A stretch of 64,000 bases of DNA from Endothia cerciana (GCA_026119935.1 JALRMH010000001.1:1054001-1118000); one strand, 5' to 3'. Shown: positions 22,681 through 34,454, counted from the stretch's first letter. Notes: generated from the sequence alone by a model not told the origin. Translations and numbers: made by a program.

Positions 22681-24623
22681 TCAGGGTACTTCATCGTCAT
22701 CGCCGAAACCAAACCCGAAACTGAACCCTCCTCCAGAGCCAGACGCCTGCTCCTCCTCGCCAGCGATTGCATCGTCCCACTTCCGCTTCTTCTTGCTATG
22801 TCTCTTGTCCAGACCGAGCAGGGCCGCATCGAGCAGTTCTGGAAACTCCACCCGCAGGCGCTCTACGAAGAGGCCGTATGGATCCAAGACGTCACGCTTA
22901 AACCCCGTAACTTGATCCGGCTTGTCCTTGAGGAACTCCAGGGCGTCGACGAGATGTGACTTTGGCACGAAATTCTGCGTCAGCGCAATCCCGCTCTCCA
23001 GGTTGACGACAAGATGCCACCATCCGCTCGGTACATGGAGAATCTCTCCGGCTCTGCAGATTCCTTCGACGCACTCCGGCAATCTCCGTGCCTCCTCGTG
23101 GAATTCGAGCAGCCATTCGGCGATGCTCAAGGGACTCGTCACCTCGCTCTGGTCACTGGAGACGTAAACCCCAGGAACATCAACACTTGGCGGAAACATG
23201 ATCCAGTACTTGGCGCCTTGGATCACCGCATTCCAGGCCGATGTGGCATTCGGGTCCTTGTGGAATGTAGACCCGCTCCTCGCCGGGCCGATGATCAACC
23301 ACCTGTGCGCAGGCCTCTCTGGACCCAGCAACTCGAAGAGGTCTGGCCCAAAGCAGTCGGGCTTCCAGTATGCAGCAGTCTCGTGCTTGCCAACTGTGAT
23401 GTTCATCTTCTCCACGAAAGCCTTATCGAATAGATAGAGCGGGCTCTCGTCTTGATTATCGGTCATGTAGTCATGGTATGTCGAGAACGGCCAGTCGACA
23501 GCCTCGGCGCGGAACTCGACGTCTGCACACAGCTTGAGGAGACGCTGCAGATTCCATTGCTTGCAAACCGGCCAGGGACGAACACACTCGGTGAGTATGA
23601 AGGGCGTATCGCTCCACTTCTCCGCAAATTCATCATATGTCAGGTCCTTGAAACGCTCTATCTCGTTGGACCTAGGGATCCTGGAGGAGAACCTGCTTAG
23701 GGCGATTTGACTGCAAACGAAAGGCCGGTGAAGTACATCAGAAAAGACGGTGCTGCAGTCAACTTTGGCTTGCTTGTCCGGGGGAAGTCCTAGTAACGTT
23801 GATCGCCACGTCCCCTTCCACTGAAAAGGGCGCCGCTTGTGCTCGTGGGACCTGGAGACCCGTCAATGACATGCTAACTAGAAATGCTCGTCGCCCCGAG
23901 GAATCGCAGTTCGTGGAAAGAATGCTAAAACCACGGAAAGCACAATGCTGATTGTGAAATACTGGCACAGCTCGGTGTCGCAGCCGTTCCGAAGCTGACA
24001 TAGGCGTCAGGGATAACGCCTATAAGCTTTCCCCGAAACCCGTCCCAGTACACAACTCACGATTTTGTTTTGAAACAGCAGGTTTTCGGACGGGATAGAA
24101 ACAAACAGGGAAAGCCCAGAGATGAACACGAGTGGTAAATGAACTTGAGGCACTGTGGGCATGTCTGACAACAGGCCAGACCTGGCCATGTTGGACATGT
24201 GACTTACACTAAGAAAAGAGCCTTCCATAAATCCTCAGAGATAGAAAAGGCATGAAGAAATCTGCTGCAATATCCCAGTTGCCTGAGAGATCGTTGGTCA
24301 AGGTATTCCAGGAACTGTGCCAAAACCTCTATACGGAACCGTCAGTTGGGAGAGGAGGAGGGGGTCCAGAGCAGCAGCAGATCCATACCATCCGGCAATG
24401 CCTGAAACGTCCCAATAGCCTCGCGGGCGTCGGTAGTCCCGGTTGAGAGCAGCTTGTTTCCCGAAGGTTTGATGCCCAAAGGATGGATCGGTGACTCAAG
24501 GCCAAGTCGCTCGTCCGTAAGCCCTTCCTCTAGTCTAGATTCGACGCTGCGCCCTTGAACGGATCCTACGCCATTGTTGTCACCAAAGACGATCCGAGCA
24601 TCCTGGTCCTTTATGAGAAGCAT
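22681..24623 (-). CDS. F-box/JmjC dioxygenase, JMJD6-like
   Basis: Predicted 508 aa from exons 24623-24389, 24328-24208 and 23851-22681. The splices rebuild an F-box-like segment reading ALPDEVLAQFLEYLDQRSLR, absent from any single open frame, then LWKALFLVSHEHKRRPFQWK and DVLHRPFVCSQ. The JmjC core follows with iron ligands His316-x-Asp318 (HKD) and His398 (SGWWH), and KYWIMFPP with the 2-oxoglutarate-binding Lys. This is the layout of the JMJD6/PSR family, Fe(II)/2-oxoglutarate enzymes that hydroxylate lysine or demethylate arginine, mostly nuclear. The C-terminus has a KKKRKW basic stretch that may be a nuclear signal. The start is uncertain: the frame stays open upstream to about 25118, with another ATG at 24902. 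The gene is head-to-head with eIF4A. Confidence 0.85.
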
Positions 24624-25467
24624 TGCTTTGTCTGAAGACTTGACCGGTGGCGAGACGAATCTCTGTGAAGGGTAGCCAGTTTTCTTCTCTCTCCTTCTTT
24701 CCTTTCCCGAAAAGTCCTCGTTACTGCAGTCAGGGTTCTCGGCGGGGTGGATTGTTGCTGTTGAGCGTGAGAAATGGTGGCGTGATGGTGGAAGGCCTGG
24801 TGATAGACCTGCGTCAGGGGCCAGTGACAGATAGCTAATGAGTTGAACAATTAACGTAAATTCTGCATCATCAACAGTCTGACTCCCAGTGTGACTGGTC
24901 ATATAGTTTTTGAGAGGAGGTGAATATGGCAGCCAGCTGGTTGACCTAGGCGACGACAGACAGTCACCCGACGTCTGGTGAGGAAAGTCTGCAAGCTGAA
25001 AATTCGCCCCTAGTGAATCTTGAGGCGGCGCAGTGAAAAGTAGTGCCCCACCACTGGGGGCAGGCGGTAGCTGGGATGGATATGACTTGGCGACCGCTTT
25101 CAAGGTTGTTAGCGCCACGGCTTAAGGTACGGCGCACAGGCCAACTTCTGCGGCAACAGCCCAAACAAAAAATCAGGCGGCCTTTCCCTCAGAAAAATCT
25201 TCCTCTACCACCTCCCAACTTCCATCAAACAAGAACCAACGACCCATTCCACATATACCTAGATCCTCGCTCTCTACCTCCAGGAGAGCATCAGGTCTAG
25301 TGTTTTCTTTCTTTCAGACTTCCAAACCGCGACTTTTCAGGGCTCCCTTCGTGAGACCGCTGAAGTCCATTTCTGACCGACACAACCCCACCTTCAATTC
25401 TCACGACTGTTTCTAGGTCTCAAGCAGCGCTTGCGATCTAGACTCCTCATCGACGACAACTGCAATC

Positions 25468-27052
25468 ATGGCTACCGACAAGGGCCTCGAGGATGTTCCC
25501 GAGGGTAAGTAATGCATCTCCCTCTCCCTTTGTCCCCATCAGCATCACTCTCGTCGCAGCCCGTCGCAGCCAGTCTCGACCCCGCCCCTTGCTGCCAGAC
25601 AGCCCCTCTGCCCACAAGCTTTTTGAGGCGCCGCAGTTGGCGCCTAATACCGCCGCGTCCGCGTCCGCGTGGGCGGTCATGGAAGAACGAGATGGCTAAT
25701 ACGTGACAACGAATACAGGTCAGATTGAGTCCAACTACGATGAGACCGTCGATTCCTTCGACGAGATGAACCTCAAGTCCGAGCTGCTTCGAGGTAAGGA
25801 AATCTGTGCCGCCCACTGCCATAATTTGGGAAGCGTGGGGCTAACATGGGAGTAAAGGCATCTATGCTTACGGTTTCGAGCGCCCCTCTGCTATCCAGCA
25901 GCGCGCCATCATGCCTGTCATCAAGGGTAAGACATCAAAAGTCCAAACAGCCGCAATAATATCAACTAATGAACGCGATACAGGCCACGATGTCATCGCC
26001 CAGGCCCAGTCTGGTACCGGCAAGACCGCCACCTTCTCCATCTCGGTCCTGCAGAAGATCGACCCCAACCTGAAGCAGTGCCAGGCTCTGATCCTTGCCC
26101 CCACTCGTGAGCTGGCCCAGCAGATCCAGAAGGTCGTTGTCGCTATTGGTGACTTCATGAACGTTGAGTGCCACGCCTGCATCGGCGGTACTAGCGTCCG
26201 TGACGACATGAAGGCCCTCCAGGATGGTCCTCAGGTCGTCGTCGGCACCCCTGGCCGTGTCCAAGACATGATTCAGCGCCGCTTCCTCAAGACCGATGGT
26301 ATGAAGATGTTCGTCCTCGATGAGGCCGACGAGATGCTTTCTGTAAGTTATCCAGGCTGCCCGCATCTCAGCACTTGTGTTCTAACAGCCGTTTGCAGCG
26401 CGGTTTCACCGAGCAGATCTACGACATCTTCCAGCTCCTTCCCCAGTCAACCCAGGTCGTCCTGCTATCTGCCACCATGCCCCAGGATGTTCTTGAGGTC
26501 ACCACCAAGTTCATGCGCGACCCCGTCCGTATCCTGGTCAAGAAGGACGAGCTCACCCTCGAGGGTATCAAGCAGTTCTACATTGCCGTCGAGAAGGAGG
26601 AGTGGAAGCTCGATACCCTTTCTGACCTGTACGAGACCGTGACCATCACCCAGGCCGTCATCTTCTGCAACACCCGCAGAAAGGTCGACTGGTTGACCGA
26701 CAAGCTCACTGCCCGCGACTTCACCGTCTCTGCCATGCATGGTGACATGGACCAGCCCCAGCGTGACCTTATCATGAAGGAGTTCCGCTCCGGCTCCTCT
26801 CGTGTCCTGATCGCCACTGACCTGTTGGCCCGTGGTATCGATGTCCAGCAGGTCTCCCTGGTCATCAACTACGATCTCCCCGCCAACCGGGAGAACTACA
26901 TCCACCGTATCGGTCGTGGTGGTCGGTTCGGCCGAAAGGGCGTTGCCATCAACTTTGTCACCGCCGATGACGTGCGCATGATGCGCGAGATTGAGCAGTT
27001 CTACAGCACTCAAATCGAGGAGATGCCCATGAACGTTGCCGATCTCATCTAG
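25468..27052 (+). CDS. TIF1: translation initiation factor eIF4A (DEAD-box RNA helicase)
   Basis: Predicted 397 aa, the exact usual length, from exons 25468-25504, 25719-25793, 25858-25926, 25984-26342 and 26399-27052. All DEAD-box motifs are intact: Q motif GFERPSAIQQ, AQSGTGKT (Lys74), PTREL, TPGR, DEAD (173-176), SAT, ARGIDV and HRIGRGGRFGRKG. eIF4A unwinds mRNA leaders as part of eIF4F before ribosome scanning, in the cytoplasm. Four short introns crowd the first half of the gene, as in many fungal genes for abundant translation factors. Codons are strongly biased to C-ending, as in enolase, which fits high expression. The leader is CT-rich and may hold a further intron (CAGGTCTAGTG...TTTCAG, about 25294-25318). 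Confidence 0.97.
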
Positions 27053-28427
27053 ACACCATCTCCAGAGTCGAGTCATTACCCCCCATTTCCTTGACGAATC
27101 AACTACACCTTCCGCGCACACCGGGTTCCATCAGGGCATAAGTGTTTAGTTGGGCGAATAGAGGGCGAGGGGCCTGCACTGCCAGACAGACCTGGCATCC
27201 GTGCAGCTTGAGCGGAGAGGGGCGGAAACAAAAGTAGCTTGAGTTTTTTCAAGAGGGACCGCGAATTCATTAATGCCTTTCAATATCTGCGTGGGGACGG
27301 GTGCCTGTTGCCATCGAGATGTCTGGACGGATCTGCATCGGTGTTTTGTACTTGATTGTGAAGTTACCACAAATAAGATTGTCTCAGAAACGCACACCAT
27401 CTCGGCCACTTGACCGCGGATAGCAGTTCTCCTGGGCAGCTCTCATCTTTGGACCGCATTCCCAATCGAGGGTCAGGCTGGCGTTCCTAGACGCCCTGAG
27501 ATAGACTAGATACGACAAAGAATTCACGACTGATCTTTCAATAATCAAGAAACGTCCAGAGACATGCAAGTGGGCTCAGGTTCTCCCAAGGACATCTTAG
27601 ACAAAGCTACAGACGAGAACCCAGAGCAGTAGGAGCGCATGATCACGGACGCCCTGAAGAAGCTTAAAAAGGCCGAGGAGAAGGATGAGTTGTCTGTCCA
27701 AGCCTCTCCAGTTGAGGCACTGAAGTGTAAGCGCAAGTGGGATGATCATGGTTGCATGTGCGAGCAAAGGGATACTAGCTCTGAGAAAATTATTTTAAAC
27801 AGATGATTCCACCCTTATGACAGTGGCGTTAAGAGACTGACTCAATGAGACTTCGCTTGCAACGTATTGCCCACTCATGGAGCCATCTGCTATGCCATCA
27901 TCCCAGAGAGAATACCTGGTCTGAGAATCACATCGTCAATAGGTATGATCCTCATTGCAGTTGTCTTGGTTCTCATGGGCATTCGCCATGTAGCACTGTC
28001 TAGCATTGCTGAGATTTACTCGGTTGTGAAGTCTTCTGTTAATGGAAACATGCTTCTGGTACCATGTTCTGCAAGATTGAAATGGGTCATATACAGTACT
28101 ATTGTGATCATGAAAACGAGGCAGGCCACCTAGGGAGATTGTGAGGTTGATGAAGTTATAGAGGGACCGGGGCCCAAAGCCCGCCACAAGTGCATATGTA
28201 GTACGTTGAACATATTGCCAATCCACCCCTGCCTGCCGCTAGGAAAGCTCCTCCACACCGTACCCACAGCAGTTTCAGCTGCACTGGTCCCACCCAAGTA
28301 GCATCATCTTCCTCCACGAACCATCCACGACGGCTGGTCACAGATCACAACAGCATCAACCCAGATCATTCGCAGTTGGGGGGTCTTGCGGTTTGTGGAA
28401 AAACCCAATCAGTCTACTTCAGCAACC
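27053..28427. other. AT-richer intergenic region
   Basis: Between eIF4A and the export-adaptor gene. It contains the eIF4A 3' end and one possible decayed reading frame (27564-27806, listed separately). The rest shows no coding signal. Confidence 0.45.
27564..27806 (+). pseudogene. possible decayed small coding fragment
   Basis: From ATG 27564 an 80-codon frame runs to TGA 27804-27806, interrupted once by TAG at 27630-27632 after ...DENPEQ. After the stop the frame continues as ERMITDALKKLKKAEEKDEL, a Lys/Glu-rich helix. One substitution could explain the break. I recognise no family, and a chance frame is also possible. Confidence 0.25.
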
Positions 28428-29957
28428 ATGGATCGCAGTCTTGACGAGATCCTTGCCGACCGCGGTCAGGTACAGCCAGCCTGCTGCCCAGATCCTGTGA
28501 AGTCTGCCTAAAGCTGCCAGCCTTGCTGACACAGTATGCCAACATAGAAGAACAGCGGCGGCAGAGCTCAAGGCCGAGGCGGCCAGCATCGACGAGAGCC
28601 TAGAAATGACTTCCCCCGCGATGGCGTCAGAAAGGTACGCACACTCTTCAATCAACCCTCATTGTCCAGGTGAAAGCTGACGAGAACTACTGCCTTAGGT
28701 GCACTACTCCTTCCCTTCCTCTGAACTCGCGCCTACATATCTAGCCTTCCACACCTCCTCTCGGTCCACGACCACCGTTGCAGCTCCCTCGACACCACAG
28801 CGCGATGATCGCCCTTGGATCGGCGGCCGGGGAAGGTAACTTCGTCAAGGCAATACCCAAAAGCTAACCTCTCTCGATTCGGCGCAACAGTCTTACCGTG
28901 ACGATGCTCCTAGAAACCTAGACTCGTACGATAGTTGTCCAGCCTCCTGAAAAAGCTGGCACATGGACTTGAGGGACTGACTGATTGGCATAGTGAATGG
29001 GTCCACGACAAATTCGAGGACAATGGTATTGTCCAACCCCACCAAGAGCCTCGAAAGGGAATCCGAGCTGACTCGATCGAGCAGGACGCAGACCACGTCA
29101 GCAGCGGCGAGGACGTGATCAAGACTCCGCAGATGATGCTGGGTTCGTGCCACACCCACAACCATGCTGGCCCTGAAGACGGCAAACTGACGGCGAGTAC
29201 AGAGAAGAGACCGGTACCAAGATTCGCGTCGACAATGTTCACTACGACCTCTCAGAGGAAGACCTCTCCGTACGGTATTTCCTCCACCATCAGGTCTGGA
29301 CGTGCACTGACAGTCGCAGAGCCTGTTCAACAGGATCGGCCCGGTGCTGAAGCTCGACATCAAGTATGATCGTGCTGGCCGCTCCACGGGTACGGTGTTC
29401 GTTACATACGGAGTCTACGAGGATGCCCGCGAGGCAGTCCGCGAGTTTGATGGAGCTAACGCCAAGGGTGAGCCCATGAGCCCATGAGATTGGTGGCTTT
29501 CGCGGCTCAATGACTAATATGTGCAGGCCAACCTATTCGCCTCTCGATTCTTCCTCCTCGCAGACGTAACGACGCGAGCGCTATGGCAGGCCGGCCGCTT
29601 TCCGAGCGCATTACCCTTGGTTCTGGACGCAACCGCTCCCGCTCACCAGGTCGAGATATGGAGGACGAAGCCGCACGCAGGAATATCGATCGCTACGTGC
29701 CTGGTGGTCGTCGCTCCCGCAGCCCCGTGCGAAACCGACGGCGTGGTGAAGGCGGGCGTCGTCCGGGTGCTCGACGTGGCGGCGGCAACGTGCGGGAGGG
29801 CGGAGAGAGACCGGGTAGGGACGGACGTCCCAAGAAGACGCAGGAGGAGCTCGACGCCGAGATGGAAGATTACTTCACTGCGCAGACGGCCGCCAACGCT
29901 GAGGGTCAGACTGCGGCTGCTCCGGCGGCTGTGGATGACATCGACATGATCGAGTGA
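28428..29957 (+). CDS. ALYREF/Yra1-like mRNA export adaptor (RRM protein)
   Basis: Predicted 299 aa from eight exons: 28428-28469, 28548-28634, 28891-28925, 28994-29025, 29085-29142, 29203-29269, 29320-29467, 29527-29957. All phases agree and the total is a multiple of three. The N-terminus MDRSLDEILADRG is a UAP56-binding motif. An RGG/Arg-rich stretch follows, ending in DFPRDGVRK/SYRDD. The RRM (about 86-165) has RNP-2 IRVDNV and RNP-1 GTVFVTY, and the C-terminal TQEELDAEMEDYF is the second UAP56-binding motif. This is the REF/ALY family, which hands spliced mRNA from TREX (UAP56/Sub2) to the export receptor in the nucleus. Only short pieces show as open frames; the exons of 32 and 35 nt are recovered by homology-like continuity. 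A 137-nt segment (28699-28835) with good splice sites on both sides is left out because it breaks the frame. Confidence 0.85.
28699..28835 (+). other. candidate frame-breaking cassette exon in the export-adaptor gene
   Basis: The segment is bounded on the left by a 64-nt intron (GTACGC, GCTGAC branch, TTAG) and on the right by a 55-nt intron (GTAACT, GCTAAC branch, ACAG). At 137 nt it is not a multiple of three, and when included it leads to a TAG in the next exon after about ten codons. Skipping it gives the full-length protein. Confidence 0.45.
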
Positions 29958-30276
29958 TAGACGAATTTGTGGCGAAGTTGGGGGAGAACGGCGTTCGGCC
30001 ATCTTCGTATTGGCCTTTGACTGGGCTGGCTCGTTAATGAAGCTTAAAGAATACTATCCTAGCCAAAATTCACTTCTCGACTCCTGAACCATCGCGACCG
30101 TTCCGAGCCAAACCCCACCAAGTCCATCATGCAACGCCTTTTCGTGACCAAACAAGCCGATCCAGATTCTTGCGCCCTCCTGTCACCCTTCAGGCCATGC
30201 CTCATTACGCGTCTCCATTCCCTCGGATGTTAGGACGAGACAAAAGATCCTGGATCCAACCAGAGCCACACTCCGA

Positions 30277-31119
30277 CTAATTGAAAAGCTCAAGCGTGAG
30301 ATCTCCGTGGATATAAGCCTTTAACTTAATCTCGATCTCCAGATCCATTTTCAGCTCCACCGCCAGCTTTGCCTTCTTCCCCCCGGCAACGAGCTTCTGT
30401 CCTTGCGCCGGCAACGCGGACCGTGGCAACTCCGTCCTCACGACCTCCTCTACGTCATCGTCACAGTCCTCATCGTACTCGTCTAGCCGCGCAGCAGCTA
30501 CCGCCCTCGGCGTCCGCGGCACGATGGCCTGAACCGGTGCCCCGGCGGGCTCACGCACCGTCTTGTTCCGTTTAGGAGGAACCGGCCTGGACCTCGGACT
30601 CGTCGGTGTTATGGCTCCTGTGGCCGTGGAGGCCTTCGTCAGGGAGGACTCCTCGCCCGTATTTGACTGTTGCTTCAACGCCGGCGGGTCTGTGTGCGTG
30701 CGGGGCCTGCGCGGGCGGTGTACGTGGACGTTTGGTTTGGGGAGGGGTGGGCTGAGGGGGTTGGTCCACGGCTGGGAGGGACGCGTGGGGAGGCGCGAGG
30801 AGTGGTTCGCCTCGGAGGATACCGATGAGGAGGTCGAAGGGCCGCCGGCGGGTCTCCAGGGGTGTCGTGTTTCTCTTAACCCGGGCGGCGGCGCTCTTCG
30901 TCTTGAGGAGGCACGGCTCTTTGCGGGTCGTGATGATGTTGCCTCTGGCGTATACTGGTCTGCTTCATTCTCCGACGCCTCGTCTGAGGCATCGCCATCC
31001 TCCTCCGTAGTAGTCTCGCTTCCTTGCGCGCTCCGAACTGGCCTCCTCCTCCTCCTCCTCCTCCTGGTCTCCCCATCTGACTTTCCCCGAGGAGACGACG
31101 TAGGTGGCGTCGGAGGCAT
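30277..31119 (-). CDS. fungal protein of unknown function with conserved C-terminal motif
   Basis: Single exon, 280 aa. Residues 1-225 are disordered: Arg runs (RRRRRRRRP), Ser/Pro-rich and acidic patches. The last ~45 residues form one strongly patterned amphipathic unit, KKAKLAVELKMDLEIEIKLK followed by AYIHGDLTLELFN. I know this 'ELxLxxELExELKxxIHGDLTLxL' ending from many otherwise unrelated fungal proteins of unknown role, so it is likely a small conserved docking or assembly motif. No signal peptide or membrane segment is seen. The basic N-terminus could direct it to the nucleus. The gene converges on the export-adaptor gene with about 320 bases between the stops. Confidence 0.65.
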   Translation of the reverse strand: MPPTPPTSSPRGKSDGETRRRRRRRRPVRSAQGSETTTEEDGDASDEASENEADQYTPEATSSRPAKSRASSRRRAPPPGLRETRHPWRPAGGPSTSSSVSSEANHSSRLPTRPSQPWTNPLSPPLPKPNVHVHRPRRPRTHTDPPALKQQSNTGEESSLTKASTATGAITPTSPRSRPVPPKRNKTVREPAGAPVQAIVPRTPRAVAAARLDEYDEDCDDDVEEVVRTELPRSALPAQGQKLVAGGKKAKLAVELKMDLEIEIKLKAYIHGDLTLELFN

Positions 31120-33074
31120 CGCGTGCCTCGTGGTGGTGTGTTAGGAGGGTTAGGGTCGGGTGTAAGTGGTCGCTGTTGGCGATGAAGGTTGTAAGAAGTC
31201 CCTGTCTCTGTGCTCACTCACGAAGCCGTCGTCAAGTACTCGAGGGAAGGGGGAGGAAGCCAGGCCGTCCTAATATAAGAGCGGATCAACAGCAGTAGTT
31301 TCCCCCATGGTCCCAAGCCATGGGCCCCAGGTTGATGAGGATGGGGGGGCATATGGACGGGGAAGGGTCCTTGGGTGATCGACAAGTGTGATCAAAACAG
31401 GCTTTGGGTAGGCGGTCACTCAGGCTCTGCAATGCATGCCAGCCTGACAGGGATGCTGCGCCCAGGAACCGATGACATCGTTGGCTCTCCTGTCCAAAGT
31501 TACGCACGGGGCTGCCAACTTTTTTTCACCACCCTTTCTGTTCTCCGGGTCCCAGGCCCCCCTGGCCAGCAGAGCCTCCTAAATAAAAGCAGGCTGAATG
31601 CTATTCAGAGACGGATCCACAGGGCCTTCCCTCCGTTCCTGGATCGCCGCCTCACTTTGACAGCTGCCAAGGATGGCCTAGAACACCAGCTGCCGCTCCA
31701 GGAAACCATGTCTCGATATCCCCGTGTTGACCTCACCACCATGGGTTCTTCCAACTTTCGACGGCCCTGCCGGTGAACATAATCACATCCCGTGAAGGAC
31801 TCCCGGCTTGGATTCTCCTCGCTGACACATGCACCGAAACCAGACCTGCCTGGTTTCCCAGATAAACCTCAGACCTGGCCGGTGGAGTATTTAGACTCGC
31901 CACATGTTGCGGATCGTCCATCTTGGCATGAAGTCTCGTGTTCGGCATCTGCGCCTTGGCTTTGGCCTTGATTGTGAGGGATATCCACCTATATGCTCTC
32001 GAGATATTGCGAAAATACTTTCCGTCCCGTTGTTGCCCCGTGGAGTGCATAAAGGGGTCAGGAGAGGCAGCGTGTACAGGATAGCCCTCAAGCAGGCTGC
32101 CTGGGATATAGGGTGTGGCGGCATCGTTACAAGGTCACATGCTCGGGGTTGCCTTGGGGAACGATGTGGTCCAGCGACTGGCACAAGGATAGGAGCGGGA
32201 GCCGAAGGTTCCGAAGCCTGGCCATGCCGGTTTCGACGATGCCCTCCCTTCGGACGACGCCATCGTGGGATGGTCGTATCCCTGCCCAGGAGGGCCTGGT
32301 CCCGAACATGGCAATCAAGACCGACTTCGTGAACCTGTTTGTGTAGTGGGGAGTGTAAGGGAGAATCAAGCGAGCCTGGCACGCGCGAGCTATGAGACTG
32401 CAAAGCCGCCGTCAAGGCTGGGACGGACTGGATGGAGTCACATCCCGGACCGAGCTGATGAAAGCCACAAACCACAAACTCCATCGTGTTCAGCAAGTCT
32501 GGATCGTTTTTACGCGTCGGTCAGGGAATGGGCTTATGATCGCTAGGTCACGGGTGGCTTGGTCGATGGCAGACAAGGCAGAAGCGGCGTTTTGAGAAGG
32601 AGATGGATGTTGACTCTCGGCCAAAGAACCAAGCGCCAGACCTCAGCCTCACTTTCTGTTCGCCGTTCACGGCTACTGGTGTACTGCTCCTGATGTTGAG
32701 GCTAGTATAGTGCATCTCAGTCTCGGGGGACTCTTTCGGGTTGTATATGCGCTAGGTGGGTTCGTATCCCGACAGAGTAATGGTAATAAGTCTTTGGTCT
32801 TGTCCTTGGGTTCGCTATGCTCTCGGCCGCGATCTCTCCGTGATCGGAATGGCAGAATTTACCTATTTGCTGCCTTCATCAAACAGCCATGAGGATTCTG
32901 TTGTTAAATGTATGAACCGTTCTGTGCTCAGCTCATCTCGCACAAGCCGAACCTTCTAAATGGAATGCCAACGCCCATGCTCAAGATGGGAGCCCGCACT
33001 CGAGACAGTCACCGCTGATCTTCTCCTCAGAGGAGAGCCCTCACCAACAAGGCCGCCCGAGCTTGTCAGGAAGG
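31120..33074. other. gene-poor region, nothing supported
   Basis: Open frames up to ~200 codons occur (e.g. minus strand 31891-32496), but none shows a domain, splice logic or coherent composition. I see no RNA gene or repeat. Confidence 0.45.
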
Positions 33075-34120
33075 ATGACGAAGACAGCGGCTGTGTACAC
33101 GTCAACGAGGGCGGAGGCGGATCATGAGCCATGGCATTACTTCATGAACACTGATTGGATTTCGGATGAAGTTTTCACCTGTGGTGGAACTGCCAACACC
33201 TGCTACAGCGATACGCTGTGGTCAGCCATGGGCTGCTGCTCTGGTAGTGGTGGTTCTTGCACCGGGACGGTTCAGATCCCCTGCATTCCCACTACCGCCT
33301 ACATTAAATATAGCGACGTGGAGACGATAATTACTTGGACGTACGGTTCTTTCACTGGGGCTTGATAAGCATGACCTGATATTCCACGGTTTCTCCGGTG
33401 CTGATCATGACCTCCCGTGACTCGTAATTTTTCCCTTATTCCAAGACGTGGTTGTACAAGAATGGCTTTCCGAATGGCCATAGACTTATCGGTCACACTG
33501 CGTCTCGCATGAATATCCATGCAGTCATATACTATGTACGACCGTAGTACGTCGACAGAAGCCTCGTTGACCTGTTCATCAAGTAGTACCATGATTACAA
33601 GCCAGTCGATAACTAGTGGAGGCCCCACTGGCACATATACATCGTAACACGCGACCGACATTGGTGGTATAGTCAGCAGCATCGTCGGAGGCGTTGCTCT
33701 CATTGTGCTCAGTTATACTGGGAGTTATACTTCTTCCTCCGCAAGAAGAGGAAAGACTCGAAGCAGCATCCCAGTGCATTGTACGCACCTCGCCAAGGCG
33801 CCTTACCCGTCTCAAATACCCCGTTTGGCATTATCACATAGCGAAAATACTCATAGTGTCCATGACCTGCTATTTCAATTTCGCCTGGAAGTCCCTCTGC
33901 TCACAGCGTGAGCCCTAAGGGCGGCATGATCTTGGGATACAACCACGGGCCGGGCGCCGATCTGTATGGCCATGACCTTTCGCCGACTGATTCGGCGTAT
34001 GGTGTTTCCCAGCAAGATATGGGGGCCGCGCCTCCATACCATCACCCACCAGCAGCATTACAAGATGTCTGGTCCATTCTCTCGTCCTCTGCCGACAAGT
34101 GTATTGCTTGCCTCAGATGA
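33075..34120 (+). pseudogene. decayed cysteine-rich single-pass membrane protein gene
   Basis: Remnants lie in order on the plus strand. First is an ectodomain piece with FTCGGTANTCYSDTLWSAMG and CCSGSGGSCTGT (33170-33270), typical of fungal small Cys-rich ectodomains. A Ser/Thr stalk MITSQSITSGGPTGTYTS follows, ending at a TAA near 33645, then a transmembrane segment DIGGIVSSIVGGVALIVL. A basic stop-transfer FFLRKKRKDSKQHPS comes next in a shifted frame. Last is a Tyr/Pro-rich tail (AAPPYHHPPAAL, near 34030). The in-frame stop and the frameshift beside a duplicated AGTTATACT (33711-33731) indicate loss of function. An intron may separate the last two parts (GTACGC near 33781 to CACAG near 33907). 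Confidence 0.5.
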
Positions 34121-34454
34121 GGTAAAGGTGCTTGCGAGCTCGCGCCGATGCCACCAGCACTGATTGCTTGGAATAGTCTCATCGATCTAGGTGAGGACAG
34201 GTGTCACTTCCCGCGATGTAGTCCTTGAGCAATTCCTCAACGAGGTACTCGTTCTTGTTCGGGCAACCTGACCGGGCATGAACCGATCGAGAGACGATAC
34301 AGTTGAATGGAGCTTGCTTTTTTGTAAAACTTTGTTTGGGCGCCATTATAAATATGCAATTGAGGAAGTCTTAGGGCCGGTAGGTGGGCAATTGAACATG
34401 TCACGACGGCAGATTGCGTATCTGGAATGGGATGAAAAGTCCTTACGAAAGACT
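34121..34454. other. spacer between decayed gene and oxidoreductase stop
   Basis: No feature recognised. Confidence 0.5.

Noticed and set aside
31891..32496. 201-codon minus-strand frame
   Set aside because: No domain, unusual composition, and equally long frames overlap it on the other strand.
32740..32790. tRNA-like GGGTTCGTATCCC element
   Set aside because: The T-arm stem does not pair beyond three bases and no acceptor or anticodon arm can be formed.
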